A program made the position numbers and the translations under genes. This document shows, one piece after another, positions 21,000 through 33,900 of a stretch of DNA of 64,000 bases. This stretch comes from Chrysopilus asiliformis (Eukaryota; Arthropoda; Insecta; Diptera; Rhagionidae), in the NCBI GenBank assembly GCA_964034945.1, contig OZ035962.1, forward strand, positions 71,505,274 through 71,569,273. Reading direction: 5' to 3'. Every line of letters starts with the position of its first letter. Position 1 is the first letter of the stretch. The notes beneath the pieces are model-generated. The model was not told the DNA's origin. It ran no database searches and was given only the letters and a program-made list of their open reading frames with translations.

Positions 21000-21400
21000 A
21001 ATTCACCTAGCGCATACACACTGTTATGCCAAATTTTCAAACGAAAAGCGGAAACTGAAGATGACCTCCGATCGAGCTGAAACTGTCCACAATTTGTTTT
21101 TATATCAATTCACAACTGTTCCATCCCCCCCCCCCCCCCCGTTTCTGAAATCCGAGAAAAAAGAAAAGCGATCCAGCCTACTGTGCACTGTTTTCGAGAA
21201 AATAGAAAAAAAAGTATTTAATTTGAGTGGGGGAGGGCGTAGGGAGTGGTCCACCTGGATTTTTATGTATTGATAAGATATGTAAAATCATATTCTAAAC
21301 TCGGGCATGCGAAAATCAAACACTACACCCCGGTGTGGTTCATTTTAATTTGCGATGGGTTACAAACGGTATACTAAATCTAATATATTCCTATATGATT
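21000..21400 (+). repeat. Relict copy of a related dispersed repeat
   Basis: Contains a C16 run near 21126 and the phrases 'gtggtccacctggattttta' and 'ggttacaaacggtata'. These are the landmarks of the hairpin-ended family, but the minisatellite and terminal hairpin are lost. From 21400 to 22470 I see only AT-rich sequence and short GAGCAT repeats (21500-21540). Confidence 0.45.
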
Positions 21401-22470
21401 CTTATATAGAGTGTAAAAAGCTCTATTAGATTCGCAAAATAGTCTATTTGTTGTGTATAAGGTTTAATTTGGACTTAAAATCGAGTAGTTATTGCGAACG
21501 ATTGTGAGTATGAGCATGAGCATGAAGTATGAGCATGAATTATAAGGTAAAGTTTGTGCAAACAGAATTGAGCATATGCTTTTACGACAACCTTTTGCTT
21601 CTGAGCAAACGTTCAAATGCGTCATGCTCCTGCTCAGGAGAATTTTCTCGTTTAATGCATACGACCCAATATCTTTTATAATGCCAATACATGAACAAAA
21701 AATATTTTATGCATAAAAATTGTTAATTGAGCAAAAAAATATTGCGCTGCAACGGTAAAATTATTGTCCTCTTCACAATTTTTCGGTTGATTTATTTACT
21801 TTTGACAAAACATTTACACATTAAAACACCCTCCACAGACAAATGGCTAATGAACCATATTGCCGTCCAATAATAGCAATCGCTTTATTTAGCACTTTTT
21901 TCCATTGTGGTTGTTCCTGAAATCGGAAATCATTGCGATTAAAATAATTTGCATGGAACTTTTCATCGCATTGATATTTCGCGGAGCCGTTCCAATTTTT
22001 TATTAGCTTAATGTTAATTGTAGTCGGTACAAAAACTTTTGATTTTTGAAACACACATACTAAAGTGAATTATAGGTATATTTAAATACTTTTTAAAAAA
22101 ATTCATTATTTTCATTAATATATGTATTTTCAATTAATTTATAGGCATATTGAAAAACTTATATGTCCCTAATTGTGCTCTTATTTACGCATTTAACAGC
22201 CAGTTTTTTTAACGTTAAATTATTTTATGAAAAAAATCATTTTGTGGTATAAATGTTTCAATGGAAAAAGTTAATGAAGCTATAAAGTGAACAATTAAAT
22301 AGATGATAACGAAAAAATATTAAATTCAACTAAATATGTATTGGAAGATGAAAAAAAAAACAGTAAATGCAAAATGCTACAAGAACATTTAAATATAATG
22401 GTTTAACAATATTACATAAACATTAATTAATTTTATCGTTCCGGTTTATGGTGTTATTTAATATCAGTAA

Positions 22471-23088
22471 TGCCCGGTTCGTCAGTGACAGTTTAAACTC
22501 CGTTTAACCGGCGATAAAGTTTAAACTGCCGTTTAGCACGAAATTGTGTTTTTCAGTGACAGTTCATCTCTAACCAAAAGTTTAAACGGAGTTTAACTTA
22601 AACGGCCATGGATGAGGGTTTAAACTGCCGTTTTTCAAAACTTATTTGTCATTTGTAGATCCATGAAGAATAAAACACATAAAAATGGACTGCATCACTT
22701 TTTTTTTTGCTCTCCACAATTTCACTATATTTTTTTACACATTTGAAACACAATTACAACCAAAATAACAACCGAAATAAGATCCGAAATAACAACCGAA
22801 ATTAAAATCGTTTTATTTTTTATAGAATTTTATAATTAATGCGTAAACAAATATTACGAAAGTGATAACTAGACAAATACATCAATGATTTTATGACTGA
22901 AAAATTTGACATTTCAATATATTTTACTTGTATAGTAGACTGCAAAATTGACAAAAAAGTTTAAACTTTAGTTTAATAAAACGTTCAATTCCGTTTGCCT
23001 GAGAAACACCAAAAGTTTAAACTGTCGTTTAAACTTCATTGTGAGTTTAACTAAACTAAAGTTTAAACTTTCACTGAAAAACCGGGCA
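22471..23088. mobile_element. TAA-flanked MITE rich in AGTTTAAAC motifs
   Basis: Terminal inverted repeats TGCCCGGTTCGTCAGTGACA and TGCCCGGTTTTTCAGTGAAA, each followed by GTTTAAACT, with TAA on both sides (22468-22470, 23089-23091). The 3-bp duplication points to a PIF/Harbinger relative. Both arms repeat the palindrome agtttaaact and its variants about a dozen times. The centre is AT-rich and non-coding. Confidence 0.8.
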
Positions 23089-23239
23089 TAAGTCGATCAA
23101 GAAATTTTAAAAATCCTATTTACATAATTTTAATGAGATAAAAACTTGACTTGAACACAATGAAATAAAAATTTCGACAATTTGCATGGAGTAAATCACA
23201 AGAGCGAACAACGACAAGAATTGTTGACCGTTTTATATA

Positions 23240-23778
23240 CACTGCCGGTCAAAAAAACTTGACCGATGATAAAAAAAACCAATTTTTCGACTTTTCACTC
23301 ATGTTTCATGTATTGTAAATGTTTTAATTCGACAATTTCTGAAAGAATGTACATAACTGAAGCTTATTCAACATTTTGAAATTATTATTCGATGAACATG
23401 ATGAAAGAAATAAAAATGATCTAAAATATACAATTTAAACGCATTTTTCATCGAAGTGACCACCTTTTGCTCATTACACATGAACGGTCATACTCGTGAT
23501 AATAACAAGGAATCAAATGATGAAAAATTGTCGTTGGCGATTGTTGACAGTACATAAACAATGATGCGTGATCGGGTGCGCTCGGCCGACTTGGCCGTGT
23601 TTCCTCGAGCCGAGGCGATTGCAGTTTCAAAATTGATCAATTCAAAGTTGAAAATGTCTATTCTCTTATCATTCACCTTGAATGTATATAAAAAACCTTA
23701 ACTTGCACATACAATGGGAGTGAAAAATCGAAAAATTGGTTTTTTTTATCATCGGTCAAGTTTTTTTGACCGGCAGTG
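23240..23778. mobile_element. Tc1/mariner MITE with about 60-bp TIRs
   Basis: Ends CACTGCCGGTCAAAAAAACT and its complement continue as inverted repeats for about 60 bp with one mismatch seen. TA flanks both ends (23238-23239, 23779-23780). The long TIR and TA target mark a Tc1/mariner family. The interior of about 420 bp has no recognisable transposase, and the 60-62-codon minus-strand ORFs do not match the family. The high TIR identity suggests recent movement with a transposase supplied elsewhere. Confidence 0.88.
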
Positions 23779-24530
23779 TAACGCTGGAGTTAAGGCCAGC
23801 AGCAATAGTGACAGCAACAGCAACAGCAAAAATGCTGCTATGAAATTTAAGCTGAATTTTAATTTTTGTTCTGTCATCCGCAATATTGAGACCGTTCGAA
23901 ATATACCTCGTTTCTTGAAATCGGTCAAGGGGTTTAGGAATTAGAAGGGAACTTACAAACATACATAGACCTCTAAAATCATAAGTTTTTCTTATAGTAG
24001 TCGGTAAAAAAGTGAATAAGTGTACTTAAAAAACTTGTAGCATTTACTATTAGGAATGGCATCTTCCAGCTACAAAAACCTCAAACTAGCATGGAGAAAA
24101 TAAAATAAAATCAAAATTTTAAAGGAATAGCCCAATTTATGACAAGTAATTTATTGTATTACAACTTTGTTTAAGTTGTATTCCATGGCTGTTTTTTGGA
24201 AAAAAATAGGAAAATAATAGGATCTCTTAAATTGTCAGAAATTTCAAACACACGCACTGTTTGAAAAACACACGAAAACTTAGTAAATCTTGAGTCCTTT
24301 TTCGACAAATACCATTTTTCACAAAAAGCCCCTTAATTTACAAGCTTTTTAGTATCACGAAAAACTATTTTTGAAAATCCTAATGTAGGTGTCCATACTT
24401 CTCGAATTACGCTAATTTCAGGTACCTGCTACATAAAAGTAAAGACTATAGAAAGTATGTACTGACATTTTAGCATTTACTTCTCAAGATTTCCCATACT
24501 TCCAAGCTCTAATTTTAAACTATTTAGTGT

Positions 24531-24760
24531 TTAGAATTTCTCGGCTTATACGGTCTGCAAAAACAAAAATAATACAACAAAATTATTATATTATTTTTGC
24601 GGATGTTTTCACATCCAAATTTTCCCCCCAACAGGTCGGGCATGTCTGCCCTGAAAACCCATCAGGAGCCTGTATCTGGCATGGAAGCTGGCTCACCGTC
24701 ATCAGAGCCTACTTTACTAGCTTCCACGCAGGCTTACGCCTGTAAGCCGAGAAATTCTAA
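24531..24760. mobile_element. Short MITE with perfect 18-bp inverted ends
   Basis: TTAGAATTTCTCGGCTTA (24531-24548) is exactly complementary to 24743-24760. A lone copy of the right end (aagccgagaaattc, then caataggat) occurs at about 32922-32941, so this is a dispersed family. The interior has a GC-rich patch with inverted repeats (tggcatggaagctggctc / gcttccacgcagg). No target duplication could be settled. Confidence 0.65.
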
Positions 24761-24853
24761 TAGGATCTAATTTTAATGTTTTGCTTCAGTAAATGCTTTT
24801 ATTATTGCTTAAATCTTAAAGCATTGATTTCATGTTTATTCACTCGGCTCAAT

Positions 24854-25353
24854 CAGGGTATTCACAGTCGTCTTTTAAATTGCGAGTAATTTTACCACTC
24901 GGTAATTCAGTCAAATTTAACAGATTTTTACGTAGACAGTAACTTGGTTCATGTAAAAATGAATTACCGGATTCGGTAATTGTATACATGCCTTGAGTCG
25001 TGTTTTCCGGCCCGGTTATTCGGTATCAAGAATCAACCGCGGGTGGCGCTAGTAATGTTTTTAGTTGTCAAATTTTCTCGCTGGTTTTTTGTTAATCTCA
25101 TCGGACTGCAAATTTTTTCAATTTTGATAGCCATTGCCACAATAGAAATTCAAAAAATTACATCAAACATGGATTTAAAGGTATGTGACATATTTTACAA
25201 TCAAATTCGCAGTTCATGATTTGGTCACGTATCAAATAAAAGCGCTGTTCTCAAATCTGTGCTGTGGGATGTTCAAAGCAGAATATTTTCAGTCTTTTAA
25301 TATTACCGAAAACACCGAATACCGAAAATTAAAAGAGGACTGTGAATTCCCTG
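24854..25353. mobile_element. 500-bp inverted-repeat element, AAT-flanked
   Basis: Left CAGGGTATTCACAGTCGTCT and the complement of the right end CAGGGAATTCACAGTCCTCT agree at most positions and continue into ttttaa. AAT lies on both sides (24851-24853, 25354-25356). The boundary could shift by one base, so the duplication is ambiguous. No transposase seen. The interior repeats 'ggtaatt' and 'accgaa' motifs. Confidence 0.65.
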
Positions 25354-25359
25354 AATGAA

Positions 25360-26426
25360 AACTACGATTGTCAGGCAATGGTAAAATACCCTATTTGCGT
25401 AAACTTCCAAATAAATTCAATTGCATTATAACATTCCAATTGAATTTCCTTTAAAGCTACTCTCATTGAATTTTCATGTATGAAGCATTTGTATGATGTA
25501 CCGTTTTATAGAAAATCGCAAAAATTGGTTCCGTTTGTATGAGGGAGGGGGCAAGGAGTGGTCCGATTTTGTCTGTTAACGAACTCGAGTTCCTTTTTAA
25601 CCAAAACCAACGGCTGTGGCAAATTTCAAGTTTTTAGGCGAATTTTTCTCAAGTTATCGTGTCCACGGACAGACCAGCAGAGGAACAGATCGACGCACAG
25701 TGTCGAATTTGGTCTGAATTTTGGCCAAAATTAGGGTTTTTATCGAAATTCGAAAAGTCCGAAATTTTATATTTTATTGTTTTCCTGAAAAATGTCTTAA
25801 ATATTTAGAAAAAACCAAAAAAAAAAAAAATTTATCTTTTACGTATCTGTTATAAATGCCTCAGGCATTTTCATTTTTTTCAAAAAGATTTACTGATCGG
25901 ACTATGAAAAATCATAAAAGAAGTTCATTGACACTCTTAAGTTAGTTTTTTTTATTAAAGTAGGTCCAATTTGTGAAGTTTTATGGAAAACAATTTTCTT
26001 GTACCTAAACATCTGATTACTAAATTACGCTGACATAATAAAACTTTTTTTTCAAAAAATTTCCAACTTATGTAAGCTTACAGTTTTTGTGCCACCTCGG
26101 CCCACCATACCTCATACCTCTTGAAAATAAAACTACAGTTTGGTAGGTAAATCATAGCCGTAAAGCGCTATAAAAATCTGTGCGAGCATTTTTTGTTTAA
26201 CAAGACTCCGTAAAAAGTTTATGACCACTAAAGTGAAAAAATAGATTTTTGCGAATTTATTTGGTTTATATCGACCTTATGAAAAATGTTTACCAAATTG
26301 AAAACAAATAAATTTTCTACAAAAAACTGTCATAATTAATTTGTGCCAGATTTTTGTTCTTAAAGTAATTGACGTCTAAAAAGTAATAGCGCAATTATAC
26401 TTTTTTGCATTAATATTTAAAAAAAA
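25360..26426. other. Relict repeats, no gene
   Basis: Around 25520-25720 are the landmarks of the hairpin-ended superfamily in decayed form (gtggtccgattttgtctgtt, aatttcaagtttttagg, ccacggacagacc). The rest is AT-rich without recognisable content. Confidence 0.45.
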
Positions 26427-26961
26427 ACATAACAAAAGCTATAATTGTCAATCTAGCAATTATTGAAAACCCGTATGGTGATATTCGTATCAAACTTCGA
26501 ACAGTTGTACCAAAATTCAACTTTGAAGTCAAACTTTCCAATAAGATTTTTTAAAAATGTATTCCAATTGGATTTTGATGTATGGGAGTTTTATGTAGAA
26601 TCAATTCCTAAATAACTGTTGTTAAAATGCATCGTTTTTGAGATATTCGCAAGAAAACGTATTCATTCGTATGGGGGCACCCCCCTAATGGTCCATTTTT
26701 GCCCATTAACGAACTTAGCCTCGCATTTTACGAAAAACGAATCTGCTTAAAATTTCAAGTCTCTAGGTCAATCCGTGCGCCCGCAATTCGCGCCACAGAC
26801 GGACAGACAGACGGACGGACGGACGGAAATGCATTAAATAATTATTTTTATCATTCTAAACACACTGGTGTAATTCATTTTTGTGTGTGATGAGGGGTCT
26901 TGGCGTTACAAACGGTAAGGCAAATTTAATATACCCTTTGGTTTCATCATACGGGTATAAA
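26427..26961 (+). mobile_element. Dispersed hairpin-ended repeat, copy B
   Basis: Complete copy: ACATAACAAAAGC start, imperfect small hairpin (attgtcaatctagcaat), short GACGGACA array (26798-26827), and the terminal hairpin with one change in the inner stem (tttcatcat for tttcaccat). It is followed at about 27000-27190 by a decayed member of the same superfamily (gacagacggacatgcgaaa, acgctggtgtacttaatttt). Confidence 0.75.
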
Positions 26962-27199
26962 CATTTGTTTATCTTCATCTGAAAGCCTAATATTTTTTCT
27001 CGAACTCGAGTTTCATCGTTTTGACCACTTTTACAGCAAAAATCGACACCGTACGAAGGACGGAGAGACAGACGGACATGCGAAAATCAAGTCGATTCTT
27101 CATTCTAAATACGCTGGTGTACTTAATTTTTTGGTTCGACGATTAGTTCTATGCGTTACAAATGTTAGAGCTATTATACCCTATTTGTATAGTATCAAC

Positions 27200-28245
27200 A
27201 TATCAAGTATCAACATAATAATATAGTATCAATATAATACTATAAGATTTTGTAAACAGAAATGTTAAAATTTAATTAATAATTTCACATGTAAATCAAA
27301 TGATCAGCTAATTGGAAATAAATTTGGCTCCGTTGATGATTTGCCGTTGCTTAGAAATTCAGTGGCTTAAAAAATGTCTTAGCATTTTTAACTATCCTAA
27401 ATTTTATTTCTGTGTAAAAAAAATTCTGCTGAATGTTTTAAACGTAAAAAAATGTATTTTGATAAATTCGGAAATTGAAAGTTATAGCCGCTCGTTTACA
27501 TCAACAAATATAAAGTTTTGAAACATGTTGGCAATCTCATATGATATGAGTTTTGCCAGCTTTTTGGACTTCTTGTTGAGAGAAACGAACTAAAAGCATT
27601 GGAGACAGTTTAGAAAAAATTATTATAAAAGAAACGAGACCCATAATACGACGACAAATGGTTAAGAGTTTCATTTTATTGCGCTGTAAAAGGGACAGAA
27701 ACAACGTCGTTTGGAAGGAAAAACGGTCTCTTAGGTTTATGAGATTTTGACGCCACTCATCCGTTTACAGCAATTTCTTGCACATAAACCATTTGTCTTC
27801 TGAAACTTCCGCAGATTTCTTTTCTTTTCAGTTATGTTCTTTCCAATGTTCTTGTATTTCAGTTGGGTTCAAAAATGGCAAACGAATCTCCCACAAAGAC
27901 AATGAATGAAAAAAAAAACGAAATACAAAAAATCAGACGACAAAGCAACGATCTGATGTTGAGTTATGAACACGATAATACAAAGGATTTTTGACACATA
28001 TTCCGTAAAAGATGATTCTGTTTATGCCTCTTAACGAGTAGGCTTTAGCGCCCATAAAAAAATATGTGTTTGAGTTTGGTGTTTTTTTTTCATATACATA
28101 CCTATATTTATTAACAATTGTCATTACATGTTTGTCAATAATTACTATAATTTAAGAAAAATTAAATACATGACAAAAAAATTTCGATTCGCACAAATCT
28201 GAATCATTGCTCGATCTGTGAAATTAGTATGTAGTAAATCCAGTG
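27200..28245. other. No recognisable feature
   Basis: AT-rich non-coding sequence. Short ORFs of 63-69 codons lack protein-like composition. Confidence 0.5.
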
Positions 28246-28250
28246 GAGTA

Positions 28251-28522
28251 CACTCAGAAAAATGTTCAGGTCAACTTTTTGTCAGGTTAACTCTGACCTT
28301 ACAGAGGTTTCTGTAAGCCAGCTAGCGGTCAGAGTTAACCTATCTAAGGTCAACTCGTGCAGCTCCCAATGCCCTACTTCACCTGCTGGTGGCTTAATTT
28401 CAGAATTTCTCCGACCACAGGTCAACTCAGTTTTACTTGCCCACATGCAGGCGAACGCGCGCCTGCCCGAGGCCAATTACGCCGTATGTAGGTCGTCGAG
28501 TTAGCCTCCATTTTTCTGAGTG
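28251..28522. mobile_element. TA-flanked MITE, GC-richer interior
   Basis: CACTCAGAAAAATG at the left and its complement at the right, with TA on both sides (28249-28250, 28523-28524), fit a Tc1/mariner-like MITE. The interior holds a perfect inverted pair ggttaactctgacc / ggtcagagttaacc (about 28305-28345) and three direct copies of aggtcaact. The overlapping 80-codon and 64-codon ORFs on both strands are by-products of the palindromic structure. Confidence 0.75.
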
Positions 28523-28529
28523 TAGCAAG

Positions 28530-29860
28530 GCTTGGTGCCGCCCATGGCAGAAAACGAATAAAATGACCTTCGTGGAGTTGTACTGAACACAGCATAAAAA
28601 AAATTCAACTCGAGATCTCTAAGATGTAGCATCTAGATCAGCGGGCTTCGGCCATGTGCACCAAGGGCATTTTCGCAGCTCAAAGTGCCCTGTTATACAT
28701 CGATTCTTCATGCTACCCGTTTCATTCTGGCTTGTACGAAAACTGCATACATACGCATATGAAAGAAATAATCTGTTTCACTTTGCATATAACCCGTCCT
28801 GCTTCTACTTGTGCATTTTGCATATCATGGAGCTTTGCTGAGTTCTAAGTAAGGCCATTTATGCGAGAGATTTTTATTAGCTCCAGTTGTCATTAGGACA
28901 TTGACTGAAGCAGTGGTGTATTTCATGCTGCTGAAAATCATGAAAAATTTAACACTGCTGAAAATCATGAAGCGTTCTGTCTCAAAAGACGACACGAATT
29001 TTGGACATGATTGTTTTCTTATTCGGTGTGATAACACAATGCAATGTTTACTATGATTTCAGGAAATTAAAACAATAAAAAAATACAATTTATATAGGCA
29101 TTTTCAGTCGTTTCATAAAATATCAATTGATCAAATTAATGTTTCTGGTTTTATGAAATTATTTTTATTTTCCGATTGTAATTCGGAAATTTCATATTAA
29201 AGGTTTTTATTGTCAAACCTATTTTTAACGTAAAGTAAAACAATTAACAGTGTGTCAAAACCAAAAATAATGAAAAAGAGCTTTCAACAAAGTTTGAACT
29301 AGGCTCGGAGAGCAAGCCATATAAACAAGTAAATCGCTTGTCAGTGGTAGTGGATGCCCGAGAACTTTCAAAGCTTTCCTGGCCCTGATCTAGATGTAGG
29401 GGTTGAGGGGATAAGTTAACAGGAGAGAAATATTGAAAAGAATCTTTCTGATGATGTACTAAACACAACACAAAAAATTTCTGCTCGATACCTCAAACTA
29501 TGTAGAACTTAGCAGGGGAGGGGGTTTGAGCGGGAGAACGTACAGTGGCACGCGGTCAGAAATTTTCTCTATAACTTTCTCTTTAACTTTCTCTTTGCTA
29601 AATAGATTAAGCCAGTAAACAGTTATGCGTGATCTTTATAAAAAATACATAGGAGTAGAATTGAGAAATTTTCCCTTTTTAGGAGTGGGTTTAAAAAGAA
29701 AAGTTTTTGTTTCACAATTATTTAAATTTTTTTTTGTAAATTTGACTAGTCAGAAATTTATAAACCAAAAAGACAATATATTTATTTTTAAATTTTCTAT
29801 TTTAATTTTTCACTAAAACTGAAAACAGATGTTAAAACAGAATTAAACTTAACACAGAAC
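28530..29860. other. No recognisable feature
   Basis: Only short ORFs. Near 28925-28975 the phrase 'ctgctgaaaatcatga' is repeated twice. The segment 29515-29620 contains triplicate 'aactttctct' runs. Nothing assignable. Confidence 0.45.
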
Positions 29861-29865
29861 TTAAA

Positions 29866-30414
29866 ACATAACAAAAGCTATCATTGCCAATCTGGCAATT
29901 ATTGAAAACCCGTATGGTGATATGGCATTGTTCGAAGTTTAACTGAACGGCGAACAGTTGTACCAAAATTCCACTTTAAAGTCAAATTTTCCAATAAGAT
30001 TTTTTATAATTTATTCGAATCGGATTTTAATGTATGGGAGTTTTATGTAGAATCATATCCAACTTTTGTTCTTGGAATTTTTTGATAATATGCATCGTTT
30101 TTAAGGTATTCGCAAAAAACGTTTTCGTTCGTATGAGGAGTACCCCCCCTAATAGTCCATTTTTGCCCATGAACAAACTTAGCCTCGCATTTTACGAAAA
30201 ACGAATCTACGCAAAATTTCAAGTCTGTAGCTCAATCCTTGCGCCCGCAATCCGCGCCACAGACGGACGGACGGACGGACATGCAAAAATTAATTATTTT
30301 TATTATTCTAAACACACTGGTGTAATTCATTTTTGTATGTGATAACGGGATCTTCGCGTTACAAACGGTAAGGCAAAGTTAATATACCCTTTGGTTTCAC
30401 CATACGGGTATAAA
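29866..30414 (+). mobile_element. Dispersed hairpin-ended repeat, copy C
   Basis: Complete copy with the same start (ACATAACAAAAGC), the small hairpin, a very short GACGGACG array (30262-30280) and an intact terminal double hairpin. An insertion of about 30 bp near 29925-29950 (tggcattgttcgaagtttaa) distinguishes it from copies A and B. Confidence 0.77.
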
Positions 30415-30543
30415 CAGAAGTTTTATTTCACATCACTATTTTATGTAATTACTAGCTTGCAAGTGTTGTTCGGGTAAACTTTTGAGTATGAAAAAACCTT
30501 TTTTTTTTAAATTATTTTGAATACTAGCAGACACTTTGTTGCC

Positions 30544-30647
30544 AGCTTAAATTTTTTTGTATAAATTTTAGAATGCCAAAGAACCATAAATTTTAAGTTA
30601 TTTATGGTTCTTTGGCATTCTAAAATTTATACAAAAAACTTTAAGCT
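30544..30647. repeat. Near-perfect 47-bp stem hairpin
   Basis: Arms 30544-30590 and 30601-30647 are complementary at 46 of 47 positions with a 10-base loop. One arm also exists as a single copy at the left edge of the window (about 222-258), where it is not part of a hairpin. This indicates an inverted duplication of a dispersed repeat. Confidence 0.85.
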
Positions 30648-30945
30648 ATGGAAAAAACGTCATCCGTTTCGAATTTTGAAAATCTAATACCGGATTCGTT
30701 GTCAGCCACCTCAAAAACCCCATGATGTTAATTTTTCTGGGGAAAAATGGGAAAAAGGATGTTTGGGTTATCCTTACAGGACCTTCTATTTCGAATTTTG
30801 AAAATATAACAAAGCTAAAAACCTTCCCCTGGCAACGCAGATCATTTCCGCGTTAAAATCGGTCCAGCAGTTTTTGAGTTATGTGATCTCAGACAGACCA
30901 ACAGACAAACATCAATTTTTATATATGTAGATAGATAATTTATGA
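30648..30945 (+). repeat. Non-LTR-like 3' tail fragment
   Basis: Ends with cggtccagcagtttttgagt, then a CAGACAGACC-type run and atttttatatatgtagatag. This arrangement is common at the 3' ends of insect RTE-like non-LTR elements. The upstream part repeats the 'ggtcctg...aagg' phrase seen at 1-75 but in opposite orientation. No RT is left. The class assignment is an inference. Confidence 0.45.
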
Positions 30946-30949
30946 AAAA

Positions 30950-33900
30950 ATTATATTTCAAATGATTTTTGTTCATAAATTTGTCAATTTCACGCAGTGT
31001 TTTCATGAAAATCGCAAAAAAATTTTCTATTTATTTGGGAACAAAGGAATAGGGCGAATTTCCGTAGTGCTGAACACTAAAATGTTTTTGCATATATTTT
31101 GCAACATGTGTTGATTTTAATAGTCAAATTTTTCCCATTAACCAACACTTTTGCTAAAGAGGAACATTCCAAATTTTAAGCCTATAAACATAAGTTGCTA
31201 TATACCTATATTTTACGTCACTCTAAAGACGCTGACGTATTTTTTTGTCCAGCAATTAGTTTTATGCGCTATACTTGTTAGACCAAATACAATCTGCCTA
31301 TTATTTTGATTTCTCAGTGGAATAACTCAGTGGAAATTCCATCATATACCTCAGAGATAGTTTGCCGTATTCTTTGGGACATCACCTATCTAAAAGCGAA
31401 CACCGTATCAAAATCCATATAATAATTTAGGATATGGCAGGAGAGGGGGCTAGGGGGGTTTGCGTGGTCGAAAGTTCTCCTTGAAGAATGATACTAAATA
31501 CTTTATTGTAATTATTTACTATTTTATATTGCGATCAACTTTTTTTTATAATCAAGATCAACTACAAATTTGATAGTCACGATTTCCCATTATTAAATAG
31601 TTGAAAAGTTGTTAAAAGCAACTATTTTTTTTCTGTGCGTGTGGCTCACCTATGCTGTCCAGCTTACAGAGTGAATTATTAATTTTCAATTATGACAAAA
31701 TTCTAAAACTTTCAATTCATACAAAAGAGAAGTCGTGTGTATATCAAAATATTATTGATTTCAATTCAATAAAAGCAATTGGTATTATTAAAATAAAAAA
31801 AAATTAATTAATTGCAATGTAGCAACATTAATGAAGCATTCAATGGTATTGCGCCTAAAACTTCATAAATGATGTAAATGAAATGCCGAAATTTGTATTA
31901 ATTGAAATTAGTCTATTATTTTATTAATCTTTTTCATTATTCTAACTGTTTGGATTATGTTTTGTAATAAATCTGTTTGTATGTTGATCGACATTAAAAA
32001 CTTATTCGTAAGCAGAATATGACAAATGTGGAAATGTTTTTGCAATAGTACAGTGCTTGAAGACATCAATTATTTCAAAATACACACTTTTTAAATATCT
32101 TATTTATGGGCGTCTCATTGGTTTCTTAGATAGCACGAAAATGTTTTCTATCAGATATGTAAAAATGTGGTAATCTGTCGGCACAGTTCTATAGCGACCT
32201 TTGGAATCGGTGTGTGTGGAAAATGCTTCTTAAAGATATCATAAAAGAGATTAACCATAAAATACGTCACACATTTCTGTGGAAAATGTACTGATGAAAC
32301 AATTGATTTCAAGTAAGTTGATCAAGTTGAAAAGTCGTCAAATTGACATTCGCCTGTGACCTTACGGAATTCCTACCAAGATTGCGGTTATATGACGGGC
32401 TTTAATTCTAGTATAACTTAATGACGAAAACCGCGTTAAAATGGTTCCAATGGTTAAGAATATAGCAGGTGAGGGGATTACTGGCACGGCGGGTGAGGTA
32501 AATTTTAGTGGGAAAAAAACTTTCCTTGAGGGACAATTTACCCAATGGCGCAAACTCCGTCAAAATTGTCCTAAGGTTCAGAAGACAGCAGCAGAGGGGT
32601 TTACAGCAAGGAGAAGGGTAGATTTTGGTTGGCGAAAAATTCCTTTTAACGGGAAAAAGAGCACGGGCAAACTTCACTTGTTCAAAAAGTCGACTTCATT
32701 TGGCGCACTTTTTCCTCTGAGTCTGTGCATCTGTCTGTCGTTCTATTCGTTGTACGTATCTTAAATAATTCCTGAACGCGTTGACCTAGCGACTTGAAAT
32801 TTTTTGTAAAAAAGTTTCAGAAAAATCGTAGTTTTCTATAAACTTGTAGTTTTCTAAAACATCCGCAAAAGTAATATAATAATTTTGTTATATTAGTTTT
32901 TGTTTTTGCAGGTCTTATAAGCCGAGAAATTCCAATAGGATTATTCATTGCTAGAAAGGTCGAGAAAACCATGAATCAGAAATGGTTTTTCTATAGTTTT
33001 CTATAAATATTGCAGAGGAAAGTTTTGTGTTCATCACAACTGATTTTTTTTTCTATGATCTCATAAATATTTAAAACACATTGTTTTTGGGTTCATAATT
33101 TCATTTTGTTTAGATTGCATTTATTTTGTTTGAAGACATTTGGATTTGTAAACTTTAATCGAATTAAAATGATTAATCCTTTAATAACGTAATAAGTTTC
33201 GTAATGTTGTACCCCTGTATAAGCAACACAATATACGTTTAATATATTATATAGAACTTCTTAGATCTATTTACAAAAGATTGCCATTGAATAAGTTAAG
33301 AGAAATTATGGTAGAATGGATAGAATATTGAAAGGGTGGAGCTGCCAAAGTATGGGGTGATTACTGATTTAAATAGCTATTTTAGCTTATACTAAATAAT
33401 TGCCTTAGAAAACGAAAGAAATTCTTTTGCAAATTTTTGCTACTTCGCCGCCTTTCCTTTTATTTCCAGAATGCCAATATTAATGCCGTTGCGATTTGCC
33501 CTGCTATAAATTCACGCTATGCCCGACTATACAGCATAATTCCTCTTTTTTGTTGCCATTTTAGCATCCATTAACTGAATCAAATGTCTGAATAGCTTAA
33601 TCTGCGACTGCAGCCCGAAACCCTATCAAATCTAGGAGCGCTAACTGGAGTGGCGGGGGTGTATGCTAGAGCGGAAGAGTAGGGACCAGCAAGAAAAATG
33701 ATACGCAGTTCGCAAGGACGGTGACAACGACAAGGACGATGCCGACAGAGATGTCTTTGTTTACAATCTTCGAAGATTTCTTGACAATAAGTCTCGTGAC
33801 ATAGCATGAATAAAGTGACTAGAAGGATCAACGATACTGGGACCGGGATGAAATATATTTGTTGAATGAGGGACGCGGAACAAATATGGACAGATAGATG

